Part shown: piece by piece, positions 40,512 through 49,757 of the stretch
How the letters are laid out: each line of letters begins with the position of its first letter
How positions within the stretch are numbered: the first letter of the stretch is position 1
Assembly (NCBI RefSeq): GCF_000783395.1
Contig: NZ_JSFK01000003.1
Coordinates: forward strand, 372,135-436,134
Direction of reading: 5' to 3'
Source of the DNA: Pseudomonas chlororaphis
GTDB taxonomy: Bacteria > Pseudomonadota > Gammaproteobacteria > Pseudomonadales > Pseudomonadaceae
Length of the DNA stretch: 64,000 nt
The notes under the pieces: model-generated
The model's database searches: none
The model's input: the letters and a program-made list of their open reading frames with translations, nothing else
Told to the model about the DNA's origin: nothing
Position numbers and translations under genes: made by a program

Positions 40512-42077
40512 TCAGCGACTCAGATACATTCGAGTCGTCAGTAAATAAACCGGCAATCCCGACACCAAAATCAACAAGGCCGCATAAGGCGCCGCCGCCG
40601 CAAACTCGACATTCGCGGTATGCGCCCACACCTCGGTCGCCAGCGTATTAAGCCCGGTCGGACTCAGCAGCAGCGTAGCCGTCAATTCCTTCATCGCATC
40701 CAGAAACACCAGCGCAAACGCCGCGCCCAATGCCGGGAAGATAATCGGCAGCGTCACCCGACAAAACGCCGTAAACGACGAAGCGCCCAGCGTGCGCGCA
40801 GCCTCTTCCAGTTGCGGCGCAGCCTTGTTCAGTGCCGTGCGAATCGGCGCCTGCGCCAATGGCAAAAACAGCAGCGCATAAGCGATCAGCAGCAACCCCG
40901 ACGTCTGGTACAGCGCCGGCACGTAATGCAGGGCGAAATACACCAGCGTCAACGCAATCACCAGGCCCGGTAGCGCATGCAGCAGATATGGCAAGCGCTC
41001 GGCCCAGATTGCCAGTCGGCCTTTGTAGCGCACCACCAGCAAGCCGACCGGCACGGCCAGCACCAGGCACAGCGCCGCACCGCCTAGAGAAAGCGCCAGA
41101 GAAGAAAGCAGTGCTTCAGTAATTGCCGCGACCGGGAATGCCGCCGACGAACCGACCGCCAGCCAATAGGCCAACATCCCCAAAGGAATGCCGCTGCCGA
41201 CAACCGCCAGCATCAGGCAATACAACTGACCTGCGACGGCCCATGGCCCAAGCCGAACCTGTTCAGCCTGCCGCGCTGCACCTTGGCCGGTGCGCACATG
41301 CCGACCTTTACCGCGCACCCGCAACTCTAGCCACAACAACACCAGACACAGCGCCAGCAATACGGCCGAAAGCATCGCCGCGTTGGCGTTGCTGAATTCC
41401 AGTTCGAATTGCTGATAGATCGCCGTGGTGAAAGTCTGCAGACCGATGATGGACAGCGCGCCGAATTCCACCAGCATGTGCAAGGCAATCAGCAGCGAAC
41501 CTGCCAGCAGCGACGGCCAGAGCAGCGGCAAAGTGACGCGAAAAAACACGCCCCTGCGATTCTGTCCAAGGGTACGGGCGGATTCTTCAAGGGATGGATC
41601 CAGATTGCGCAGGGTTGCCGCCACGGGCAGGAAGATCAGCGGATACTTCGACAGGCTCATGACCAGAATCGCCCCGCCAAGGCCTTCGAACTGCGCACTC
41701 AACGACACCCAGGTGAAGCTGCTGACAAACGCCGGCACCGCGAACGGCAGGCACAGAATCACACCCCACAGGCGTCGTCCCGGCAGATTGCTGCGCTCCA
41801 GCAGCCAGGCCAGCGACAGACCGATCACGCCGCACGTAAGGGTTACGCCAACCATTAACGCCAAGGTATTGCGCAGCAGGCCGAACACATATGGGCGCCA
41901 CAACAAGTGCAGCGCTTCGGCCCAACCGGCTTGCCAGGCTTTGAGCCCGACATAGGCGAGCGGCAACAGACTCAGTATCACCAGCAACAAAACTGGCAAT
42001 ACCAGCCAGATTGAAGGCCGCTTGCGTTTTGGCACGTAACCCCCGCGCGCGGCGGGGGCGGATAACGATGCGGCCAT
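40512..42077 (-). CDS. fbpB: Iron(III) ABC transporter permease, FbpB type
   Basis: A 521-residue double permease with about 12 membrane segments in two halves. Each half has an EAA-like loop: EESARTLGQNRRGVFFRVTLPLLWPSL is represented by EESARTLG, and the second by EEAARTLGAS. Such long fused permeases belong to the ferric iron FbpABC/SfuB group. The start overlaps the fbpA stop by one base, so they are translated together. No ATPase gene follows here, so the ATPase must come from elsewhere. Confidence 0.92.
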   Translation of the reverse strand: MAASLSAPAARGGYVPKRKRPSIWLVLPVLLLVILSLLPLAYVGLKAWQAGWAEALHLLWRPYVFGLLRNTLALMVGVTLTCGVIGLSLAWLLERSNLPGRRLWGVILCLPFAVPAFVSSFTWVSLSAQFEGLGGAILVMSLSKYPLIFLPVAATLRNLDPSLEESARTLGQNRRGVFFRVTLPLLWPSLLAGSLLIALHMLVEFGALSIIGLQTFTTAIYQQFELEFSNANAAMLSAVLLALCLVLLWLELRVRGKGRHVRTGQGAARQAEQVRLGPWAVAGQLYCLMLAVVGSGIPLGMLAYWLAVGSSAAFPVAAITEALLSSLALSLGGAALCLVLAVPVGLLVVRYKGRLAIWAERLPYLLHALPGLVIALTLVYFALHYVPALYQTSGLLLIAYALLFLPLAQAPIRTALNKAAPQLEEAARTLGASSFTAFCRVTLPIIFPALGAAFALVFLDAMKELTATLLLSPTGLNTLATEVWAHTANVEFAAAAPYAALLILVSGLPVYLLTTRMYLSR

Positions 42078-43087
42078 CAGTTCAAGCCAACTTCACGTTC
42101 CAGTTCCAGCGCTTCTTCGGCATTGCCCAGATCGGCCGGGGTTACGTTCGGCGCTTCCAGTTCGCTGAACGGCTTGAGCCCGCGATCCGATTCCATGCCT
42201 TTGTGCAGCGGGTATTCGGCGGTGGTTTGGGTGATCACGCGCTGGCCTTCTTCGCTGGCCATGTAGGCAAGGAATTGCTGGGCTTCTTTTGGGTGTTTGC
42301 TGGATTTCAGCACGGCAGCGCTGGATACAGTGATCAAGCCGCCGACATCGCCACCGGTGAAGTAATGCAGTTTCGAATCAAGCTTACCCTTCTCGCGTTG
42401 CAGGGCGAACCAGTAGTAGTTGTTCACCAGCACGGTGGCGACTTCGCCGTTTTCCACAGCTTTGAGGGCGACCATGTTGTTGCTGTAGGTCTTGCCGAAC
42501 GCGCGCAGGCCGGTCAGCCATTCCTCGGCGGCATCGCGACCGTGCATTTTGATGATGGCGACGGCTTGTTCCTGGAAGGCGCCGCTGGTCGGTACGAAAC
42601 CGACTTTGCCTTGCCACTGTGGGTCGGAGAATTCCATCACTGATTTCGGCAGGTCTTTTTCGTCGACCAGTTTCGGGTTGTAGGCGACCACACGAACGCG
42701 CGCCGTCACGCCGATCCAGGTGCCGTTGCCGGCCACGTATTTTTCCGGAAGCACGGCCAGCGTGGCGTCATCGGTCTTGGCCAGCAGGCCCAGTTCGCCG
42801 AGATTGTTCAGTGGTGGCGATTCTTCGGTGTAGATCACGTCGGCAGGGGAGCGGTCACCTTCTTCGATGATCTGGCTGGCGAGCTGATTACTGCTGCCTT
42901 TGCGCACGTTGACGTGAATACCGGTCTTGGCTTCGAAGGCTTTGGCGATCGCGTCGCCGACTTCCTTGTGCTGGCCGTTATAGAGAGTCAGGGACACCGC
43001 ATCGGCAGCCTGGGTGAGGGGAGTGGCGAGCGCCAGGCCGAGGAGGGTGAAGGTCAGGCCTCGGCGCAGGGTATTTCGAAACGTCAT
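42077..43087 (-). CDS. fbpA: Periplasmic iron(III)-binding protein, FbpA type
   Basis: 336 residues with a signal peptide ending at ADA near 29. It begins the mature part with VSLTLYNGQHKE and has NNYYWFAL, the double tyrosine that binds ferric iron in this family. It delivers iron to FbpB. It is the first gene of the pair and has a Fur-like palindrome 38 bases before the start. Confidence 0.93.
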   Translation of the reverse strand: MTFRNTLRRGLTFTLLGLALATPLTQAADAVSLTLYNGQHKEVGDAIAKAFEAKTGIHVNVRKGSSNQLASQIIEEGDRSPADVIYTEESPPLNNLGELGLLAKTDDATLAVLPEKYVAGNGTWIGVTARVRVVAYNPKLVDEKDLPKSVMEFSDPQWQGKVGFVPTSGAFQEQAVAIIKMHGRDAAEEWLTGLRAFGKTYSNNMVALKAVENGEVATVLVNNYYWFALQREKGKLDSKLHYFTGGDVGGLITVSSAAVLKSSKHPKEAQQFLAYMASEEGQRVITQTTAEYPLHKGMESDRGLKPFSELEAPNVTPADLGNAEEALELEREVGLN

Positions 43088-43124
43088 TCGCAGGGTTCCT
43101 CACTGTCGCATTGCAAAAACTTGC

Positions 43125-43146
43125 AACAATGATAAACGATATTGTT
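43125..43146 (-). promoter_or_regulatory. Possible Fur box before fbpA
   Basis: AACAAT-GATAAACGAT-ATTGTT is an AT-rich palindrome with 6-base perfect arms and an ATGATAA core, like a Fur site. It lies 38-59 bases upstream of fbpA. Iron control would fit the operon. Assigned by eye. Confidence 0.5.
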
Positions 43147-43217
43147 TCTCAAGTGCGCCTTGCGGGAGGGCGCGTGTTCATGTAGAGGGATTGCGGTTTT
43201 CTGGAAGCCAGAAACGC

Positions 43218-43239
43218 AAAAACCCGCTTTCGCGGGTTT
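43218..43239 (-). terminator. Terminator of the first tRNA-Leu gene
   Basis: AAACCCGC-GAAA-GCGGGTTTTT read on the minus strand, a GNRA-type tetraloop stem with T-run, after the tRNA at 43275-43361. A nearly identical copy is at 43479-43502. Confidence 0.8.
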
Positions 43240-43274
43240 CTGTGAAATCCAAGATCGTAACCTTGAATTTGAAT

Positions 43275-43361
43275 TGGTGCCCAGAAGAAGACTCGAACTT
43301 CCACGACCGTAAGGTCACCAGCACCTGAAGCTGGCGTGTCTACCAATTTCACCATCTGGGC
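43275..43361 (-). tRNA. tRNA-Leu (anticodon CAG)
   Basis: An 87-base tRNA on the minus strand. It starts GCCCAGATGGTG and ends CTGGGCACCA, with CCA encoded. The anticodon stem CCAGC/GCTGG holds the loop TTCAGGT, giving CAG. It has the long variable arm GACCTTACGGTC and a T arm with GTTCGAGTC, as for a class II leucine tRNA. Confidence 0.95.
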
Positions 43362-43478
43362 AATCATCGCGAGCGTTGCCGCTGTTGATGTGGCGCACTA
43401 TACGGAGCGTCTTTTGATCTGTAAACCCCTGATTTAATTTTAATAAATCGATTTTAAGAAAACCCGGGCTTAGAATGC

Positions 43479-43502
43479 AAAAAACCCGCTTTCGCGGGTT
43501 TT
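43479..43502 (-). terminator. Terminator of the second tRNA-Leu gene
   Basis: AAACCCGC-GAAA-GCGGGTTTTTT on the minus strand, copying the structure at 43218-43239. Confidence 0.8.
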
Positions 43503-43541
43503 GTGTGAGCCTTGAAACTGATCTAGTCTCAAGCTCGAAAT

Positions 43542-43628
43542 TGGTGCCCAGAAGAAGACTCGAACTTCCACGACCGTAAGGTCACCAGCACCTGAAGCTG
43601 GCGTGTCTACCAATTTCACCATCTGGGC
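43542..43628 (-). tRNA. tRNA-Leu (anticodon CAG), second copy
   Basis: 87 bases, identical over its length to the tRNA at 43275-43361 as far as I can read. The flanks are also alike (the GGCGC(A)CTATACGGAGCGTCTTTT stretch upstream and the terminator downstream), so a unit of about 267 bases was duplicated in tandem. Confidence 0.95.
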
Positions 43629-43854
43629 AGTATCGGCAGCGCTTGTGCGTCGTCGATGGCGCGCACTATACGGAGCGTCTTTTTAACTGTAAACCCCTGC
43701 CAGCAAAAAATATGATTTTTTTTACCAGTGGTGGTCAAAACGGCTTTCCAGCGTCGATCAAAGGCCTCAGTTGGGCCTTATAGAGTCGGAAATTTCCCGT
43801 TTCATGGCGCCTATGCCAAACTAACCCGCATATAGACAAGGTGAAAACTCTCTA

Positions 43855-46485
43855 ATGGCCGATTGGCAGTCCCTCGATCCCGAGGCCGCTCGTGAAGCGG
43901 AAAAATATGAAAACCCTATTCCTAGCCGCGAACTGATCCTGGCGCACCTCGCCGATCGGGGTTCGCCCGCTGCCCGCGAGCAACTGGTCGAAGAGTTTGG
44001 TCTGACCACAGAAGACCAGATCGAAGCCCTGCGCCGCCGCCTTCGCGCCATGGAGCGCGACGCACAACTGATCTACACCCGTCGCGGTACGTACGCGCCG
44101 GTCGACAAGCTCGACCTGATCCTTGGCCGCATCAGTGGTCACCGTGACGGTTTCGGCTTCCTCGTCCCTGACGATGGCAGCGACGACCTGTTCATGAGCC
44201 CGGCGCAAATGCGTCTGGTGTTCGATGGCGACCGTGCGCTGGCGCGTGTTTCCGGTCTAGACCGTCGCGGTCGCCGCGAAGGCGTGATCGTTGAAGTGGT
44301 GTCGCGTGCTCACGAAACCATCGTCGGCCGCTACTTCGAAGAAGGCGGCATCGGTTTCGTCGTCGCGGACAACCCGAAGATTCAACAAGAAGTGCTGGTC
44401 ACCCCGGGCCGCAACGCCAATGCGCAGATCGGTCAGTTCGTCGAGGTGAAAATCACCCACTGGCCGACGCCGCGCTTCCAGCCGCAAGGCGATGTGGTCG
44501 AAGTGGTCGGCAACTACATGGCGCCGGGCATGGAAATCGATGTGGCCCTGCGCACCTACGACATTCCGCACGTCTGGCCTGAAGCCGTTCTGAAAGAAGC
44601 GGCCAGGCTCAAGCCGGAAGTCGAAGAGAAAGACAAAGAGAAGCGTGTCGACCTGCGCCATCTGCCGTTCGTCACCATCGACGGCGAAGATGCCCGCGAC
44701 TTCGACGATGCTGTTTATTGCGAAGCCAAACCGGGCAAGCTGCGCCTGTTCTCCGGCGGCTGGAAGTTGTACGTGGCGATTGCCGACGTTTCCAGCTACG
44801 TGAAGATCGGCTCGGCGCTGGACAACGAAGCGCAAGTGCGCGGTAACTCGGTGTACTTCCCCGAGCGCGTCGTGCCGATGCTGCCTGAGCAACTGTCCAA
44901 CGGCCTGTGCTCGCTGAACCCGCACGTCGATCGTCTGGCCATGGTTTGCGAGATGACCATCTCCAAGTCCGGCGAAATGACCGACTACTGCTTCTATGAA
45001 GCGGTGATCCATTCCCATGCTCGTCTGACGTACAACAAAGTCAGCGCGATGCTGGAAACGCCGAAGGTGGCCGAAGCGCGCAAATTGCGTGGCGAATACA
45101 CCGACGTCGTGCCGCACCTCAAACAGCTTTATTCGCTGTACAAAGTGTTGCTGGCCGCCCGTCACGTACGTGGCGCGATCGATTTCGAAACTCAGGAAAC
45201 CCGAATCATCTTCGGTACCGAGCGCAAGATTGCCGAGATTCGTCCGACCACCCGTAACGACGCGCACAAGCTGATCGAGGAATGCATGCTGGCGGCCAAC
45301 GTCGCCACTGCTGAGTTCTTGAAGAAGCACGAAATCCCTGCGTTGTACCGCGTCCACGACGGCCCTCCACCGGAGCGTCTGGAAAAACTGCGTGCCTTCC
45401 TTGGCGAGCTCGGCCTGTCCCTGCACAAAGGCAAGGACGGCCCGTCGCCGAAGGACTATCAGGCACTGCTGGCGAGCATCAAGGATCGTCCGGATTTCCA
45501 CCTGATCCAGACCGTGATGCTGCGTTCGCTGAGCCAAGCGGTGTACAGCGCTGACAATCAGGGCCACTTCGGCCTGAATTACGAAGCGTATACCCACTTC
45601 ACTTCGCCGATCCGTCGTTATCCGGACCTGCTGACGCACCGCGCGATCCGCAGCGTGATCCATTCGAAACAGGACACCCCGCACGTTCGCCGTGCCGGTG
45701 CGATGACCATTCCGAAGGCGCGCATTTATCCGTACGACGAAGCGGCACTGGAGCAACTTGGCGAGCAATGCTCGATGAGCGAGCGCCGTGCCGATGAAGC
45801 GACCCGCGACGTCGTGAACTGGCTCAAGTGCGAGTTCATGAAAGATCGCGTGGGCGAATCGTTCCCGGGCGTGATCACCGCAGTGACCGGTTTCGGCCTG
45901 TTTGTCGAACTGACCGATATCTACGTCGAAGGCCTGGTGCACGTCACCGCGCTGCCGGGTGATTACTACCACTTCGATCCTGTGCATCACCGCCTGGCGG
46001 GCGAGCGCACGGGTCGCAGCTTCCGTCTGGGCGATACCGTTGAAGTGCGGGTCATGCGCGTCGACCTCGACGAGCGCAAGATCGACTTCGAGATGGCGGA
46101 AAAAACCATCAGCGCGCCGATCGGTCGGAAAAAGCGTGGTGCTGAAACTGCCGCACCCGCCGCGAAGGAAAAAGCCGAAGCAGCGCCAGCGAAAACCGCT
46201 GGTCGTCGTCCGGCCAAAGAAAAGGCTGCCGAAGCCTATCGCCCAAGCGACGCCGTGGCGAAGAACGCCGAGCTGCGCAAAAGCCGTGAAATGAAGAAAG
46301 CGCTGCTTTCCGATGCCAAAAACGGTGGTAAAGCGGCGTCCGGGGGAAAGACCGGACGGTCGGCGCCTGAAAAGGCCTCCGGCGGCAAGCCAGCAAAACC
46401 GAGCAAACACCGTAAAGGCCCGCCAAAAGCGGGTTCTGCTCCAGCCCAAAGTGGCGGGGCACGTAAACCGAAGGCGAAGTCATGA
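43855..46485 (+). CDS. rnr: Ribonuclease R
   Basis: RNase R is a 3'-5' exoribonuclease that degrades structured RNA. 876 residues: an N-terminal winged helix, cold-shock domains, the RNB core with DGEDARDFDDAVY near 276-288 (metal-binding aspartates), an S1 domain (SFPGVITAVTGFGLFVELTD) and a Lys/Ala-rich basic tail of about 120 residues. The rlmB start overlaps its stop by 4 bases. Confidence 0.97.
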   Translation: MADWQSLDPEAAREAEKYENPIPSRELILAHLADRGSPAAREQLVEEFGLTTEDQIEALRRRLRAMERDAQLIYTRRGTYAPVDKLDLILGRISGHRDGFGFLVPDDGSDDLFMSPAQMRLVFDGDRALARVSGLDRRGRREGVIVEVVSRAHETIVGRYFEEGGIGFVVADNPKIQQEVLVTPGRNANAQIGQFVEVKITHWPTPRFQPQGDVVEVVGNYMAPGMEIDVALRTYDIPHVWPEAVLKEAARLKPEVEEKDKEKRVDLRHLPFVTIDGEDARDFDDAVYCEAKPGKLRLFSGGWKLYVAIADVSSYVKIGSALDNEAQVRGNSVYFPERVVPMLPEQLSNGLCSLNPHVDRLAMVCEMTISKSGEMTDYCFYEAVIHSHARLTYNKVSAMLETPKVAEARKLRGEYTDVVPHLKQLYSLYKVLLAARHVRGAIDFETQETRIIFGTERKIAEIRPTTRNDAHKLIEECMLAANVATAEFLKKHEIPALYRVHDGPPPERLEKLRAFLGELGLSLHKGKDGPSPKDYQALLASIKDRPDFHLIQTVMLRSLSQAVYSADNQGHFGLNYEAYTHFTSPIRRYPDLLTHRAIRSVIHSKQDTPHVRRAGAMTIPKARIYPYDEAALEQLGEQCSMSERRADEATRDVVNWLKCEFMKDRVGESFPGVITAVTGFGLFVELTDIYVEGLVHVTALPGDYYHFDPVHHRLAGERTGRSFRLGDTVEVRVMRVDLDERKIDFEMAEKTISAPIGRKKRGAETAAPAAKEKAEAAPAKTAGRRPAKEKAAEAYRPSDAVAKNAELRKSREMKKALLSDAKNGGKAASGGKTGRSAPEKASGGKPAKPSKHRKGPPKAGSAPAQSGGARKPKAKS

Positions 46486-47246
46486 GTCAGTTGGAAAAAA
46501 TCTACGGCGTTCACGCGGTAGAAGCGTTGCTGCGTCACCACCCGAAACGCGTCAAGCAGATCTGGCTGGCGGAAAGCCGCAACGATCCGCGCGTGCAGAC
46601 CCTGGTTGAACTGGCCAACGAAAATCGCGTCCAGGTCGGCCAGGCCGAGCGTCGCGAAATGGACGCCTGGGTTGAAGGCGTGCATCAGGGCGTGGTCGCG
46701 GAAGTCAGCCCGAGCCAGGTCTGGGGCGAAGCAATGCTCGATGAACTGCTCGACCGCACCGAAGGCGCGCCACTGTTGCTGGTGCTCGACGGCGTGACCG
46801 ATCCGCACAACCTCGGCGCCTGCTTGCGCTCGGCCGATGCGGCCGGTGCGCTGGCGGTGATCGTGCCGAAAGACAAATCGGCAACTTTGACGCCGGTCGT
46901 GCGTAAAGTCGCTTGCGGCGCGGCGGAAGTGATTCCGCTGGTGGCCGTAACCAACCTTGCGCGTACGCTGGAAAAGCTTCAGCAGCGCGGTCTGTGGATT
47001 GTCGGTACGGCGGGTGAGGCCGAGGTCAGCATTTATGACCAGGATCTGACTGGCCCGACCATCCTGATCATGGGCGCAGAAGGCAAAGGCATGCGTCGCC
47101 TGACTCGCGAGCACTGTGATTATCTGGTGAAGCTGCCGATGGCCGGTAGCGTCAGCAGTCTCAACGTCTCGGTAGCGACCGGCGTCTGCCTGTTCGAAGC
47201 CCAGCGCCAGCGCGGTGCAAAAGCCAAGGCTGGCGCGAAGAAGTAG
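46482..47246 (+). CDS. rlmB: 23S rRNA (guanosine-2'-O-)-methyltransferase RlmB
   Basis: RlmB methylates Gm2251 in the P loop of 23S rRNA. 254 residues with an L30e-like N-terminal domain (IYGVHAVEALL) and a SPOUT knot with NLGACLRSADAAG, IMGAEGKGMRR and SLNVSVATG. It overlaps rnr (ATGA), the usual pair. Confidence 0.97.
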   Translation: MSQLEKIYGVHAVEALLRHHPKRVKQIWLAESRNDPRVQTLVELANENRVQVGQAERREMDAWVEGVHQGVVAEVSPSQVWGEAMLDELLDRTEGAPLLLVLDGVTDPHNLGACLRSADAAGALAVIVPKDKSATLTPVVRKVACGAAEVIPLVAVTNLARTLEKLQQRGLWIVGTAGEAEVSIYDQDLTGPTILIMGAEGKGMRRLTREHCDYLVKLPMAGSVSSLNVSVATGVCLFEAQRQRGAKAKAGAKK

Positions 47247-47270
47247 TCTTGAGCTGAAAGCGGTTCAAAT

Positions 47271-47359
47271 GTGGGAGCGAGCCTGCTCGCGAAAGGGGTG
47301 TGTCAGACGACATTAATGTTGCCTGATGTATCGCATTCGCAAGCAGGCTCGCTCCCACA
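47271..47359. repeat. REPIN: two inverted REP copies
   Basis: GTGGGAGCGAGCCTGCTCGCGAA and its slightly altered inverse (TTCGCAAGCAGGCTCGCTCCCAC) with about 43 bases between. It fills the gap between rlmB and the rpsF promoter. Confidence 0.85.
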
Positions 47360-47413
47360 GTAGTTTTGGGTCAAGGCGAAGATCGTTGGTTGTTCAAATA
47401 ATCACCAATTGCC

Positions 47414-47442
47414 TTGCACCTCTTCAGTCCCTTCTCTACAAT
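47414..47442 (+). promoter_or_regulatory. Sigma-70 promoter of the rpsF operon
   Basis: TTGCAC, a 17-base spacer and TACAAT. The leader to rpsF is about 110 bases. That leader could hold the S6:S18 autoregulatory RNA known before rpsF in many bacteria, but I could not draw it with confidence. Confidence 0.7.
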
Positions 47443-47560
47443 TGCGCCCCTTGCTGTGACGGCAGGCACGCATGTGCCCCGCGCCAGCAAGTCCATAAGT
47501 GTCATTCACTCCTTGTCTGACCGTTTTTGAGCGGCAGGCTACAACCCGTAAGGAGCATTC

Positions 47561-47983
47561 ATGCGTCATTACGAAATCATCTTTTTGGTCCACCCGGATC
47601 AAAGCGAGCAAGTCGGCGGCATGGTTGAGCGTTACACCAAGCTGATCGAAGAAGACGGCGGCAAAATCCACCGTCTGGAAGATTGGGGCCGTCGTCAACT
47701 GGCCTACGCAATCAACAATGTTCACAAGGCTCACTACGTGATGCTGAACGTTGAGTGCACTGGCAAGGCCCTGGCCGAGCTGGAAGACAACTTCCGCTAC
47801 AACGATGCAGTGATCCGTAACCTGGTCATCCGTCGCGACGAAGCCGTTACTGGCCAGTCCGAGATGCTCAAGGCTGAAGAAAACCGCAGTGAGCGCCGTG
47901 AGCGTCGCGACCGTCCTGAGCACGAAGGCGCTGATAGCGCTGATAGTGATGACAGCGACAACAGCGATAACGCTGACGAGTAA
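47561..47983 (+). CDS. rpsF: 30S ribosomal protein S6
   Basis: 140 residues, starting [18 protein letters not shown], with the S6 fold and RRLAYxI-like RRQLAYAIN. The tail after about 110 is very acidic ([16 protein letters not shown]), a longer form of the tail that RimK glutamylates in E. coli. AAGGAG precedes the start. First gene of the rpsF-rpsR-DUF2232-rplI operon. Confidence 0.98.
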   Translation: MRHYEIIFLVHPDQSEQVGGMVERYTKLIEEDGGKIHRLEDWGRRQLAYAINNVHKAHYVMLNVECTGKALAELEDNFRYNDAVIRNLVIRRDEAVTGQSEMLKAEENRSERRERRDRPEHEGADSADSDDSDNSDNADE

Positions 47984-48011
47984 TCCACGGACCTTTTAAG
48001 GAGCCTATCAA

Positions 48012-48242
48012 ATGGCACGTTTCTTCCGTCGTCGTAAATTCTGCCGCTTCACCGCTGAAGACGTGAAAGAGATCGATTACAAAGATCTCAACACTCTGAA
48101 AGCCTACGTATCCGAGACCGGCAAAATCGTTCCAAGCCGCATCACCGGTACCAAAGCTCGTTATCAGCGTCAGCTGGCCACCGCTATCAAGCGCGCCCGC
48201 TTCCTGGCCCTGCTGGCCTACACCGACAGCCACGGCCGCTGA
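48012..48242 (+). CDS. rpsR: 30S ribosomal protein S18
   Basis: 76 residues ([35 protein letters not shown]), full length for S18. It binds S6 on the platform of the 30S subunit. 28 bases after rpsF, with AAGGAG. Confidence 0.98.
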
Positions 48243-48278
48243 GACCGGGCAGTCGACAAGTAGCAAAGGATTGAATGC

Positions 48279-49172
48279 ATGCGTGCCTTAGCTGAGTTCA
48301 TCATGCGAGGCCGTATGCAGGCCACTCTCGTGGTGGCCGGATTTGCAACATTGCCGTTGTTGTATTGGTTGGGCGCTGCCGCCGGGAGCCTTGTGCTGCT
48401 GCGGCGCGGACTGACGGACGCCCTGGGTGTTCTGTCTCTGGGGCTGCTGCCGGCATTGATCTGGTGGCTGTATGCCGATGATCCACGCGCACTTCTGGTG
48501 CTGCTGGGGTCTTCGGGGCTTGCGTTGGTTTTGCGCGCAAGTGAGTCCTGGGTTCGCACGCTGCTGGTCAGCGTAGTGATCGGAGTGGTGTTTTCAGTGG
48601 TGCTCGGGGCAGCGTTTGCGGCCCAGATCGAGATGCTCGCGCAGGCCTTGATAAAGGTCATGCCGGCGCTTCTCGGTGAGACTTACAAGCAATTGTCGGT
48701 CGATGAGCAAGCGCGTTTCGCGTCCCTGATTGCACCAGTCCTGACCGGACTGATTGCGGCTTTGTTGCAGATCGTCAGCGTGCTGAGCCTGATTGTCGGG
48801 CGGCATTGGCAGGCGTTGTTGTACAACCCGGGTGGTTTTGGTCGCGAGTTTCGCGCCATCCGGATCCCGCTGGGGCCGGCGATGTTGCTGCTGGCGTTGA
48901 TGCTTCTGGGCCCGAATCTCGGTGCACAGATGGCCATGTTGACGCCGTTGTGCAGTGTACCGCTGGTGTTCGCCGGACTTGCCCTGATTCACGGGCTGGT
49001 CGGGCAGAAGCGACTGGCCGGTTTCTGGCTGGTGGGGTTGTACGTCACGCTGCTGTTGTTCATGCAGCTGATCTATCCGTTGCTCGTGGTCCTGGCCATT
49101 GTCGACAGCCTGATTGATTTTCGCGGTCGTCACGTGTCGAAAGACGCCGATAACGCGAACGGTGAAGGTTAA
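48279..49172 (+). CDS. DUF2232-type multi-pass membrane protein
   Basis: 297 residues with about eight hydrophobic helices and few charges, no enzyme motif. It is set between rpsR and rplI, the place of the conserved hypothetical PA4933 in P. aeruginosa. I take it as the YybS-like DUF2232 family. Function unknown; constant linkage to ribosomal genes suggests co-expression only. Confidence 0.75.
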   Translation: MRALAEFIMRGRMQATLVVAGFATLPLLYWLGAAAGSLVLLRRGLTDALGVLSLGLLPALIWWLYADDPRALLVLLGSSGLALVLRASESWVRTLLVSVVIGVVFSVVLGAAFAAQIEMLAQALIKVMPALLGETYKQLSVDEQARFASLIAPVLTGLIAALLQIVSVLSLIVGRHWQALLYNPGGFGREFRAIRIPLGPAMLLLALMLLGPNLGAQMAMLTPLCSVPLVFAGLALIHGLVGQKRLAGFWLVGLYVTLLLFMQLIYPLLVVLAIVDSLIDFRGRHVSKDADNANGEG

Positions 49173-49191
49173 AAGTTAAGAGGATTTCCAC

Positions 49192-49638
49192 ATGCAACTG
49201 ATCCTTCTGGAAAAAATCGCCAACCTGGGCAACCTGGGCGACAAAGTAAACGTTAAGGCCGGTTACGGCCGTAACTACCTGCTGCCTTTCGGCAAAGCTA
49301 CCGCTGCGACCGCTGCCAACCTGGCTGCGTTCGAAGAGCGTCGTGCTGAGCTGGAAAAAGCTGCCGCAGACCGTAAAGCATCGGCTGAAAGCCGTGCTGC
49401 CCAACTGGCCGAGCTGGAAGTGACCATCACTGCCACCGCTGGCGACGAAGGCAAGCTGTTCGGTTCGATCGGTACTCACGACATCGCTGACGCACTGACC
49501 GCCTCCGGCGTTGAAGTGCAGAAGAGCGAAGTTCGTCTGCCGAACGGCACCATCCGCAACGTGGGTGAATTCGACGTGGCTGTGCACCTGCACGCCGAAG
49601 TTGAAGCCACCGTACGCGTTGTCGTGGTAGCAGCTTAA
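49192..49638 (+). CDS. rplI: 50S ribosomal protein L9
   Basis: 148 residues, [25 protein letters not shown] at the start (rRNA-binding N domain, here shown to GNLGDKV), a long helix and the C domain with [16 protein letters not shown]. 19 bases after the membrane protein gene. Confidence 0.98.
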   Translation: MQLILLEKIANLGNLGDKVNVKAGYGRNYLLPFGKATAATAANLAAFEERRAELEKAAADRKASAESRAAQLAELEVTITATAGDEGKLFGSIGTHDIADALTASGVEVQKSEVRLPNGTIRNVGEFDVAVHLHAEVEATVRVVVVAA

Positions 49639-49683
49639 GCAACACTGATCGGCTGGCGGCTTGTCCGTCAGACGGTTAACATC

Positions 49684-49721
49684 GGGCACGATCCTGTTTA
49701 CAGGTCGTGCCCTTTGTCTTT
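49684..49721 (+). terminator. Terminator between rplI and dnaB
   Basis: GGGCACGA(T)CCTG and CAGGTCGTGCCC form a long stem around TTTA, followed by TTTGTCTTT. It ends the ribosomal operon, 36 bases before dnaB. Confidence 0.75.
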
Positions 49722-49757
49722 CTGAATTCCCTGTTTTTCCAAACAACACAAGTGGCC

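Noticed and set aside
43275..43628. The two repeated tRNA units as a possible attachment site or integrated element
   Set aside because: Only 180 bases lie between the copies and no integrase or phage gene is near; a simple tandem duplication explains it.
44257..46449. 730-codon open frame on the minus strand
   Set aside because: It lies wholly antisense to rnr, is rich in His, Arg and Val as expected from the reverse of GC-rich codons, and has no domain. It is a shadow.
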